A stretch of 64,000 nucleotides of DNA from Bacteroidales bacterium (GTDB taxonomy: Bacteria > Bacteroidota > Bacteroidia > Bacteroidales > Muribaculaceae), in contig SUXG01000010.1 in assembly GCA_015061085.1 (NCBI GenBank), positions 1 to 64,000 on the forward strand, in the 5' to 3' direction. Positions 35,551 to 45,900 of the stretch are shown here, piece by piece. The position numbers were made by a program, and so were the translations under genes. The number at the start of each line of letters is the position of its first letter. Position 1 is the first letter of the stretch. A model generated the notes under the pieces. The model had not been told where the DNA came from and searched no databases. It was given only the letters and a program-made list of their open reading frames with translations.

Positions 35551-38112
35551 TTAGAACCAACGTACGTAAGCGAAATCCATACGATGTGGGAGTTTCGAAT
35601 TGTTAGGATACATTCTGAGTGCGAAACGATAAATTCCGGCTTCCTTGATAGTATCATTTATAGCGTATGTAAGCACCGATCCTTCTTCTGCAACGACTTC
35701 AAGAGGCTTTGCCAAATAGAATTTGCTTACGCCATCTACTTCTTTATACAACACGATTTCCACCCCTATTGATTTACCTAAGCCCTTAGTATCAATACGA
35801 CAATCTGCAGTGTATTTAGAGCCTGTCTTTGGCGTAATCAAATTAGGATCATTAAGGTTGACATTAAGAATTTGTATTTGATCCCACTTTGAAGCAACTT
35901 CTTCTTTCCATGCAACAATTTCACGAGCTTCTGCACAATCATTAGCTGCGATACGAGCAGCACGCAATGCTTGAGGAGCATAGAAACGATCAATATAGTC
36001 GTCAAGCTGACGTTTCATTGTAAAGTTTGGAGCAATATGACCTACTGAACGCTTGATATATTGAATCCATTCAGGAGAATATCCCTTAGAATTCTTAGCA
36101 AAGTACAATGGTACGATTTCATTTTCAAGCATTGAATAGATTGATGCTGCATCAAGTTTGTCTTGTTGGCTTTGGTCTGTGAAAGTGCGTTTTTCAGTCA
36201 ATGCCCAACCACCCTTTTCATCAAACTTGTAGCCTTCATACCACCAACCATCAAGCACTGAGAAATTGAGCACTCCATTCATCTCAGCTTTTTCACCTGA
36301 TGTACCTGATGCTTCAAGTGGACGGGTCGGTGTATTCAACCAAATATCGACACCTGATACAAGACGTTTAGCCACAATCATATTGTAGTCTTCAAGGAAG
36401 ATAATCTTACCGAGGAATTGAGGCATACGAGAAATTTCCATGATACGCTTAATCAATCCCTGACCTGCACCATCAGCAGGGTGAGCCTTACCTGAGAATA
36501 CGAATTGAACAGGGAATTGCTCGTTGTTGACAATCTTTGCAAGACGATCCAAATCAGTGAAAAGAAGGTGTGCACGCTTATATGTAGCAAAACGACGAGC
36601 AAAACCGATAATCAATGCGTTAGGATTGATTTTATCTACAATTTTCATCACTTCTGATGGATCACCATGATTTGCAAGCCATTTTTCCTTGAAGTCCTTC
36701 TTAACGAAATCGATGAATTTATTTTTGAGGCGCATTCGCATGTTCCAGATTTCTTCATCTACAACATCGAAGATTCCTTCCCATGCTTTCATATCACTCT
36801 GGTTATCAAACACTTGTTTGCCGAGTTTTTCAGCATAGAATTCTTTCCATTCAGAAGCAGCCCATGTCGGCATGTGAACACCATTTGTCACATAACCAAC
36901 GTGTGATTCTTCAGGGCTGTAACCTTTCCAAACGCCTGAGAACATTTTCTTTGACACCTCACCATGCAACCAGCTGACACCATTAGCTTCTTGGCAAGTG
37001 TTCAATGCAAATACACTCATTGAGAAACGTTCGTTTGTATCAGGATTTTCGCGTCCCATATTCATAAGGTCGCTCCATGAGATACCAAGCTTAGCAGGAT
37101 ATTCACCAAGGTATTTACCGAACAATGACTCTTCAAAATAATCGTGACCTGCAGGTACAGGAGTATGTACTGTATAAAGTGATGATGCTCGAACTATCTC
37201 AAGCGCTACATTAAACGGAAGATTTTCGTTTTGAACGTAATCAGTCAAACGTTGAACATTCATTAATGCGGCATGTCCTTCATTTGCATGATAAATCTCT
37301 GTCTTAATGCCAAGTTTGTTCAACATGTGAACGCCACCGATACCCAAGAGATATTCTTGTTTGATACGATTTTCCCAGTCGCCTCCATATAATTTATGAG
37401 TAATCTGACGATCAAACTCAGAGTTCATATCGAAATCTGTATCAAGAAGATATAGCTTCATACGACCTACATTTACTCTCCACACATGAGCATAAACGAT
37501 ACGTCCAGGATATGGAACTTCAAGAATCATCGGAAGTCCATCCTCTCCCATTACTTGTTCAATAGGGAGTTGATCAAAATTTTGAGCTTCATATTCAGCT
37601 ATTTGCTGACCATCAACTGATAACACTTGTGTGAAATAACCATATCTGTACAAGAAACCGATAGCCGTCATATTGATACGGCTGTCAGATGCTTGTTTGA
37701 TATAGTCACCGGCAAGTACGCCAAGACCTCCTGAATAAATCTTCAAACAATTGCACAAACCATATTCCATTGAGAAATATGCCACTGATGGTGCATCAGT
37801 GCGCATTGGTTGAGCCATATATTCCTTGAATGATGCATACACTGATTGTATGCGAGCCATTAATGCCGCGTCATTCAAAATTTCTTGATAGCGTGATGAA
37901 CTGATACGTTGAAGCAACATAACAGGATTTTCTCCTGTTGCACGCCATATTTTTGTATCTAAGTCACGAAATAAGGCCTTGCCCTCGCTATTCCATACCC
38001 ACCAAAGGTTTTTTGACAACTCTTCAAGTGGTTTTAATTCTACCGGAAGTTCTGCACTAACCGTTACATTGCGCCATGTCGGCTGATTTGTATTACTAAC
38101 CTGTAGTTTCAT
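35551..38112 (-). CDS. glgP: Alpha-glucan (glycogen) phosphorylase, GT35
   Basis: An 853-aa cytosolic enzyme that releases glucose-1-phosphate from glycogen or maltodextrin. YFSMEYGLCNCLKIYSGGLGVLAGD near the N-terminus and GTSGEKAEMNGVLNFS (PLP lysine region) are family marks. It belongs to the long Bacteroidetes/archaeal-like branch that opens with a domain of the ELPVELKPLEELSKNLWWVWN type. I chose ATG 38112 over an upstream ATG at 38193 because the shorter form starts at the conserved N-terminus and removes an overlap with the synthase gene. It lies 31 bases after the glycogen synthase, the same operon. Confidence 0.93.
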   Translation of the reverse strand: MKLQVSNTNQPTWRNVTVSAELPVELKPLEELSKNLWWVWNSEGKALFRDLDTKIWRATGENPVMLLQRISSSRYQEILNDAALMARIQSVYASFKEYMAQPMRTDAPSVAYFSMEYGLCNCLKIYSGGLGVLAGDYIKQASDSRINMTAIGFLYRYGYFTQVLSVDGQQIAEYEAQNFDQLPIEQVMGEDGLPMILEVPYPGRIVYAHVWRVNVGRMKLYLLDTDFDMNSEFDRQITHKLYGGDWENRIKQEYLLGIGGVHMLNKLGIKTEIYHANEGHAALMNVQRLTDYVQNENLPFNVALEIVRASSLYTVHTPVPAGHDYFEESLFGKYLGEYPAKLGISWSDLMNMGRENPDTNERFSMSVFALNTCQEANGVSWLHGEVSKKMFSGVWKGYSPEESHVGYVTNGVHMPTWAASEWKEFYAEKLGKQVFDNQSDMKAWEGIFDVVDEEIWNMRMRLKNKFIDFVKKDFKEKWLANHGDPSEVMKIVDKINPNALIIGFARRFATYKRAHLLFTDLDRLAKIVNNEQFPVQFVFSGKAHPADGAGQGLIKRIMEISRMPQFLGKIIFLEDYNMIVAKRLVSGVDIWLNTPTRPLEASGTSGEKAEMNGVLNFSVLDGWWYEGYKFDEKGGWALTEKRTFTDQSQQDKLDAASIYSMLENEIVPLYFAKNSKGYSPEWIQYIKRSVGHIAPNFTMKRQLDDYIDRFYAPQALRAARIAANDCAEAREIVAWKEEVASKWDQIQILNVNLNDPNLITPKTGSKYTADCRIDTKGLGKSIGVEIVLYKEVDGVSKFYLAKPLEVVAEEGSVLTYAINDTIKEAGIYRFALRMYPNNSKLPHRMDFAYVRWF

Positions 38113-38143
38113 ATAAAAATTTTTAGTTAAGTTCTTTATTTTT

Positions 38144-39799
38144 TTATTGATTACGCATATTGCGACGACTTTGAGCGACACAATATGCTTCATTATATTT
38201 TTCGATAAATTTCTTCCAATCGGCTGCTGATAAGGTCAACATAGCCTTTCGTCGAATTTCTGACAATTCAGCGTCAGACAACTCTACCAATTCCAATATC
38301 GAACCGGCAATAGATTCTTTTGCAATATTATAATTTGAATCTGTACGAGCGATAACCTTTACCCCACAATCATCAAAACTATTATTGAAATTCGACATTA
38401 TCCACTGCCCAAAACCTGCTTTATCACTCGAAATTGTCGGAACTCCGAAAGCGATACTTTCAAGCGGAGTGTAACCCCATGGTTCATAATATGAAGGAAA
38501 TACTGTCGCATCAAGCCCCGGCATCATATCATAATAGGCAATATCTAAAATGCCATCATTGCCGTCAAGATAACATGGCAGATAAATGATTGTCACTCTA
38601 TCGTTTAACTTATTTACACCCAACGAACGAAGTCTGCATGAAATCGCATCACAATCTTCATTGTTTAATATATGAGTTTGGTAATTTACTTCCACATTAT
38701 CGCATTTATCGGTCTTAATATTCTCCATTAGTGTATGTGAGGGTTCTTTAACCCATGCCGGAACCATTATAAATGCCACAATATCACGTTTTAAATCTGT
38801 TGATGCATATCTGATATGATTCATTGCATCTATAAAAATATCAATACCTTTATTGCGATATTCATTTCTGCCGGAAGTCGCCAATATAAATGTGTTATCA
38901 GAGAAATTTTTGCCGGTCAATTTGTTTGCTATATTCAACAATGCCTTACGACTTTTTTCTCTCTGCTCATTATATTTCTTTGATTTTGGAACAAAATTTG
39001 GTTCAAAGCCATTTGGTGTAACCACATGTGGCATCAAATCCAACAACTGGTTACATTCGACTGCCGTCACATCACTCACTGTTGTAAAACAATCGGCATT
39101 GTACGCTGCTGTTTTCTCCAATGAATGTTTTGATTCCATATTTAATTCTCCTGCCATCTGATCGCCATTATAACCTGAAAGATAGTCATACAATGGCTTG
39201 CCGTTACCACAAATGCTACGGCCTATGCTTGTCGCATGCGTTGTGAATAGTGTTGCAATATCGGGATTAATTGAGCGAAGATGCAATAATCCCATGCCGG
39301 TGGTCCACTCGTTAAAATGTGAAATAACGCCCTTCGCATCGACTCCTAAATGACGACTCAACGCATCTATTACAATTGCTGATGCAATCCCAAATGCACA
39401 TCCTTCATCATAATCGCCATATGCGTGAAGCGAATCAACTTTATAATTATTCCAAATATCTCCATAAAAAGAATTCAGATGCTCATATATCCCATCAAAT
39501 TTCACCAACACTACGATAGGATTACCAGGCACCATCCAACGACCGACACGTATTGTCATACCATACGGCAACAATAGATGTTTAACGCAATTCTTCAATA
39601 GCGTTTTGTATTCCTTAAAATATGGAGATGGATTGCTTTCTGTCCAAACATCAGGTCCAATGAATACGACCTTGTCTTTATACAAATCTTGAAGAGACTT
39701 TGCTTTTGTAGAGAGCACTGTATAGATACCTCCTATCTTATTACATACCTCCCAACTTGTCTCAAAAATTAACTCAACGTTTTCTTTGCAATTATGCAT
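38144..39799 (-). CDS. Glycogen synthase, GT3 (eukaryote-type)
   Basis: A 551-aa protein. The N-terminus has ETSWEVCNKIGGIYTVLSTKA (sugar-nucleotide site), and the C-terminal GT-B domain has FPSYYEPWGYTPLESIAFGVP (catalytic Glu region) followed by TISSDKAGFGQW. This is the GT3 type found in Bacteroidetes rather than bacterial GlgA (GT5), probably using UDP-glucose. Encoded with glgP so that synthesis and breakdown of storage glucan share one transcript. Confidence 0.92.
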   Translation of the reverse strand: MHNCKENVELIFETSWEVCNKIGGIYTVLSTKAKSLQDLYKDKVVFIGPDVWTESNPSPYFKEYKTLLKNCVKHLLLPYGMTIRVGRWMVPGNPIVVLVKFDGIYEHLNSFYGDIWNNYKVDSLHAYGDYDEGCAFGIASAIVIDALSRHLGVDAKGVISHFNEWTTGMGLLHLRSINPDIATLFTTHATSIGRSICGNGKPLYDYLSGYNGDQMAGELNMESKHSLEKTAAYNADCFTTVSDVTAVECNQLLDLMPHVVTPNGFEPNFVPKSKKYNEQREKSRKALLNIANKLTGKNFSDNTFILATSGRNEYRNKGIDIFIDAMNHIRYASTDLKRDIVAFIMVPAWVKEPSHTLMENIKTDKCDNVEVNYQTHILNNEDCDAISCRLRSLGVNKLNDRVTIIYLPCYLDGNDGILDIAYYDMMPGLDATVFPSYYEPWGYTPLESIAFGVPTISSDKAGFGQWIMSNFNNSFDDCGVKVIARTDSNYNIAKESIAGSILELVELSDAELSEIRRKAMLTLSAADWKKFIEKYNEAYCVAQSRRNMRNQ

Positions 39800-39873
39800 A
39801 TAAATCCTATTTACAACTTTTCTTACTTGGGTGATTTTCTACCTTAAACCTGCGTAAACCAATTTTGTAGATG

Positions 39874-39881
39874 CAAAGTTA
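39874..39881 (-). promoter_or_regulatory. -7 box of the glycogen operon
   Basis: TAACTTTG on the minus strand (exact), ~75 bases before the ATG. The expected -33 position reads TTAT. It lies only ~40 bases from the open frame of the giant gene, so foreign DNA was joined close to this promoter. Confidence 0.5.
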
Positions 39882-39918
39882 CAAAATTTTCGTTAATTAG
39901 CATAATTTTCAGATATAA

Positions 39919-42900
39919 AGTTTTTTACAGCAAGAATATTATTCGCAAGGTCAGCAATACACGATGCTCAATACTGACGGCTCTACAACCGATGTAACTA
40001 TCCTCGCTGACAATGGTGACGGCAATGTGACCGTTACTGCAAGAGATGGCAACAAGGAGGGTGGTGTGACCGATGGCAAGCAGATTGTATTGCCTAAGTC
40101 GCAGATACAACAAGGTGTAAGAGAGTTTAAGCGTAATCAGTTGCGTGGAGAGACTGCACAACAAACATCTATTCCACAAGAGTCACAACCGACCGAGGTA
40201 GCAGAGCCAACACAAGAGCCATCTATGCCTACCGATGAGCAAGGCAACATCTTGTATGAGCAGATGGATGCCGATAGTGCTTGGGATAGATTGGTGGCAG
40301 AGTCGGGAGATGATGTTGACATCGCAACAATGGTGGCACAAAGCAATATCGAGGATGCTCAAAAAGCACTTGACGAGGCGAAAAAGCAAACTCCGAAGTT
40401 GGTAGGTACAACCGAAGAAAAACTTGCAGCTGCGAAAGCATTTAAGGAATCGGTTGTTAAGGCGCAGAATGACCTTGCTAAATGGCAAGAGATTGCAGAT
40501 GTGCCGAAGCGCAGAGCAAGTTTGCAAACAGAGCAAGCAGATTTGCAAACAGATTTGCAAACAGAATCGCAAGGTCAGCAAGTTACCGGCAAGTTACCGG
40601 CAAGTGAGAAAGTTGGTCCGACTGAGACAACCCCGGTAGAGGAAGTTGCACAAATCGAAGAGTCTGCACCTATTGAAGAACAGACAAAGGGTAATGTTTC
40701 GACTATGTCACAAGAAACTGACCAAGTTGAGGAAGAAAAGGATGTTGTCGAGGAATTAAGAGAAAGGAATAGAGTCGGTAATGAACGTGACCAACGAGCA
40801 GGCAGACCACCAAGACCGAGTGATTACATAGAAGCTATCGGCAAGGGCGATGATAAAGCCATGAAAGCGTGGGAGGGAGAATTTAATGACTATGCTCAAA
40901 AGTTGAATGCCGATGATTTGCCTGATATAGAAAGCACTATCAGACAGATGCAAGGTCATATAGATACCATTCGCTCGGGTAATCCGAAAGGATATAAGGA
41001 TAATTCGGCATACAAGGCTTATAGTGGTATTAAGAAAATGCTTGAAAAGCGCAGACGAGAGCTTAACAAGCAATCGACTGAGAACAATACTCGTTTGTCG
41101 GCAAGGTCGAATGTCGGTCTTGTGGAAGATGCACGCACTCGCACACTTGGAGATAAGACTCGCAAGATGCTTGATGCAATGGCTAAACGATTGGGGTTGC
41201 AAGTTGAGTTTGTTGATGAGATTGTAACAGGCAAGGATGAGAAAGGCAACAATACCTACGCTAATGCTGACATCGTAGGCAATAAGGTACGCATTGCATG
41301 GGATAAGCGTGACCAAGCTCTTGACTTCCTTCTTGGTCATGAGTTCACTCACCGAATGCAAAACTTGTCACCGGAAGCATACGCAGAGTTTGTTGAAGCT
41401 GCCAAACAAGCACTTGGCGAAGAGGAATGGAACAAGCGCATCAACCGAATGAAATCGCTCTACAAACAACATGGCATTGCTATCAGCGAACAAGGTATCA
41501 TCGATGAGGTAGTAGCTGACTATGCAGGGGAGTTGGTAGAGGAACGTGGTGTGTTTGACAACTTTGTGGAACGCAACAAGGAGAATCGTGGTTTGCTATC
41601 TAAGATTGCCGATGTGTTGAGGTCTATCAAGGAGTTCTTCACCCTTGGTAAGCAACGCAAGATTAACAATGCTATCGCAAGGCTTGAAGCGTTGATTGAG
41701 TCTGCGAGTGAAGCGAATGTGAGAGGTGATGCCGTAAGCAGTGAAGAGCAAAGAAATTCGCTCATCGGAGAACAAGGAGCGACTGCACTTGACAAAGCAG
41801 AGGAAGCGACACATCGCATGGATAACCTTGCAGTAGCGAGAGACATGGAGGCTGAGGGCAAAGATGCCAAGTCTATCCGTATGGCTACAGGTTGGGAACG
41901 TGGTGCAGACGGCAAGTGGCGATATGAGATTGAGGATATAGGCGAAATCGAAACTCCCGATGAAGCTATTGCTCGAATGGAAAAAGAGCGCAGAGCTATA
42001 GAAAAGGATAGAGAGCGATTGGACTATGTCGTTTATCAACGATTACCACGCAATGCCACTGAAGAACAGAAGGCAAAGATGAAAGAACTGCGCAAGCGAC
42101 ACAAAGAGCTTGTTAAGAAATCATCAGAGCTATGGAATGCCATTTACGATAAGAGCAATAGTAAACTTGGTGTTCATTTGTCAGAGTATATTGGAAATGA
42201 CAATGAATTGCTTAAGGCTTACCCGGAATTGCGTAACATCGATGTTTCGTTTGTAGAAAATTCTGCAATGATAAATGAGGGATTTAATGGTAGTTTCAAT
42301 GGTCACACGATATGGATAAATCCGTATGCTGAAAATGCTCGTTCTATTCTTATTCATGAGATACAACATGCTATTCAGAACATTGAGGGTTTTGCCAAAG
42401 GTGGGAACAATAAGACGGCTGATATGCTGCGAGATAAGGCGAGAGTATGGGCGTGGAGAAATGCGTTGGTTCATACTGCAAAAGAACGCCCTGAATTATC
42501 GGGTACTACGGCTGTCGAAAAGGCTTTGATTGAAGAGTATAAGGAAGACGGATTAGAGGATTATATCCCTTCAGAAGAACAACGCATCAAAGGTCTTAAT
42601 CTATATCTGCGTGGATATGACAATGAGGGTTATGAACAAGCATACAACCAAATGCACAAAGTCATGCCCAGAGAGGATTACACCACATATCGCAGGCTTG
42701 CGGGCGAAGTAGAGTCACGCAATGCACAGAAGCGCATGGATATGACTGCTGAGCAACGCAGAGAAACATTGTTAAGTGAAACCGAAGATGTTGCAAGAGA
42801 AGACCAAATTTTCTTAATGGAGAATAGTGGTGTGAGTGGAATGGGGTCAACTGTGGTTAAGCGCAAAGCTGATATTGCAATGAAGTTGAAAGGCAAGGAT

Positions 42901-45900
42901 ATTTCTCCTACTCAATTAAAGGTGGTAGATGCTTTTGCTACTGATACCAATAATATTGCAATTGAAGTGATTGATGCCAATGGAAAGCAACGCAGTATTA
43001 CATTGAAGCAAGGTCAAGATAATAAAGCCGGTGTGAAACATAGTGTATTGAAACATTATGAAACTGCTTCAAATTATTATACGGCTGAAGAAATTCTGCT
43101 TATTCCTCAAATTATTGAGAAAGGCGAGCGTATTCAGAATGGAAATAAAGTGTCTTACAAAGCAGAAGTGAATGGTGTTAAGTTTACTGTAACAACCGAA
43201 ATGCGAAGAGGTAATGAAGAATTTACAAACTTCTTTACAAATAGAAAACCGATTAACAAGAGCCTGTCAAACACTGCTAAACAGCACGGGACTACCTCGC
43301 AATCGGTTTCTACCGACAAAGGTAGTGAAGAAAATTCAGATACGCAAGAAAATTCTGTAAAAGCACAATATTCTTTGCAAGGGGCATTCTACTCTAACGC
43401 TCACCATGCTGTGGAGGACATCAAGCAAGACGAGGCTACACCTCAACAATGGATTGCGATGCTGAAGAAGAATGGTGGTCTCAAGGCTGGTGAAGACAAG
43501 TGGTTGGGCCTTGAAGATTGGTTGAACACACAACAAGGGTCAGTGACCAAGCAAGACATCATCGACTATATCAATGAGAACTCTATCAAGATTGAGGAGG
43601 TGGAGTATAGAACAACAAGCGAAGCATTATCATCCTTGCAAAGAGAATTTGATGTATTGACCGATGAATTTGCCGGTAATGATGAAGAAGCCTACCAAGA
43701 GATGATAAATCGTTATGGAGATGATTTTGAAATGGCAATTTGGAATGATGAGGTAGGACGATTGCATTTTAATTATGGCTTTGAAAATTATGCTGATGTA
43801 TTTGGAGACTCAAAAGTAATCAACTCCACTCGCCTTGAATACACCACTGAAGGTCTTGACAACAAGCGAGAGATTGCGTTAACTGTACCAACTATTGACC
43901 CATATAATCAGAGTGATGATATTCACTTTGGTGATGCAGATGACGGCAGAGCCGTGGCATGGATTCGCTTTGGTGAAACAACTGATGCAGAGGGCAACCG
44001 AGTTCTTGTGATTGATGAGATACAAAGTAAGCGACATCAAGACGGTCGTGAAAAGGGGTATCGAGACAGTAATCATCACGAACAATTTGAGAATGCTCGC
44101 AAGGCTTACGCAAACGCAGCTAAAGCACATAGTGATTTTCTCGCAGAGATGAAAGAGAAGTATGGAGACCCAATGGCTGTAAGAGGTGCGGCAGAGGAAC
44201 GCAAGGAAGCTCGCAAGGCATGGAAGATGCAATGGAGTGTTGAAGAGTTAGGCAAATACGATGAACTTACCGATAAAATGCACGATGCACGCAAAGTGTA
44301 TGATGCTATTTCGGATAGACGTTCCGGTGTTCCGTCAGCTCCGTTTGAGAAGAATTTGCAAGAGCTTGCAATGAAACGCATACTCCGTTATGCTACCGAT
44401 TTCGGCTTTGATAAGTTGGCTTGGACTACAGGAGAGCAACAAGCAAAGAGATATGACATAGGCAACGTGGTGAATAGTATTGAATACAAAATCGATACTG
44501 ACGGCTCATATCTTATTGACACTTACGGCTCAAATGGCTATCAGATAGATGCTATACCGACTAATTTTGCAAATGAGAACGAGGTTTCGGAAGTGTTTGG
44601 CAAAGATTTGTCAAACAAGATAGTCAATGACCTTAAAGAGCAGAAAGAGAAGATAGACGCTCTTAAGCAGAAGAAACAAGCATTGAGAGAGCAGATGCGT
44701 GGCATGGATGAAAATTCTGCCGAGTATGACAATTCTCTTGCCGAATACGCAAAAATCAGCAAAGAAATCAGCGATGCGCAAGAGCCAATAAGATTAGAGG
44801 GTGACGGTTTGCGTGTCGGTGGAGAGGGCATGAAAGGCTTTTACGACAAGATGCTTCCTTCGTTCATGAACAAGTATGGCAAGAAGTGGGGAGTCAAGGT
44901 CGGAGAAGTGACAATGCCTAATCTTGAAGAGGGTTATCAGACCATGCACTCTGTCGATGTTACCGATGCGATGAGAGAGGATGTCCGTAAGGGTCAGCCG
45001 TTATTCTCTTTGCAAGGTAATTCTTTGACCGCCGAGGAGCAAAGGATTATTGATGAAGCGAAAGCTAACGGCACATATCTCAAAGCACCTAACGGCATGG
45101 CTTCCAACCTCAACGAGAGACAATGGATTCAAGTTCGTACCAAAGCGTTCAAGGATTGGTTTGGCGATTGGGAGTTGGCAGCGAAAGTCGTTAAGATTAT
45201 CAGCGCAAATATGGAGCATGGCTTCAAGAACTTTGCAGAAGCTCGCAAGTGGGCGAAAGAAAATCTCTTGGGAACATATATCAATCCTGAGATTGGAGAA
45301 ATAGTTGTCAGTGGGAAAGCAATTGATAAGTATCTTTCCGGTAAGGCAGTCGAGCAAAGCCATTCAAGAGATGCTCACTTGTCTGCTCTACAAGTGTTAC
45401 CCAAATTAATTGAAAATTCTATCGTAGGAGAAATCCATGAAGATAGAGATAAGAACTCTAATATTAAAGATATTGTCAGGTTATTTGGAGCAATGAATAT
45501 TGGCAATGAAACAAGTAGAGTTAAGATAACTGTCAAAAGATACTCCGATAACAACACTCCGAATAAGGCATACACTTATGAAGTAACAGAAATAGAGCCG
45601 TTAGACGGACATTGGACAACGCATGCACAAAATGCTGACTTTGTCCCCACTTCCAACGACTCTATAACGGGAGCAAAGTTACTAAAAGGAATTGAAAACA
45701 GCAAGGGTTTGCCTATATTAAATTATTCAAAAGTTGTCGATGAGAATGGCGAGCCTATGGTGGCATACCATAGTGGTAACGAGGGAATCAATGTTTTCAG
45801 CAGAGAATTTGACAAGCAAGGTATTGGCAGACAATTTTGGGGCAAAGGTTTTTATTTCGGCACTACTAAAAGCAAAGACGAATGGGCCAGACGATATAAA

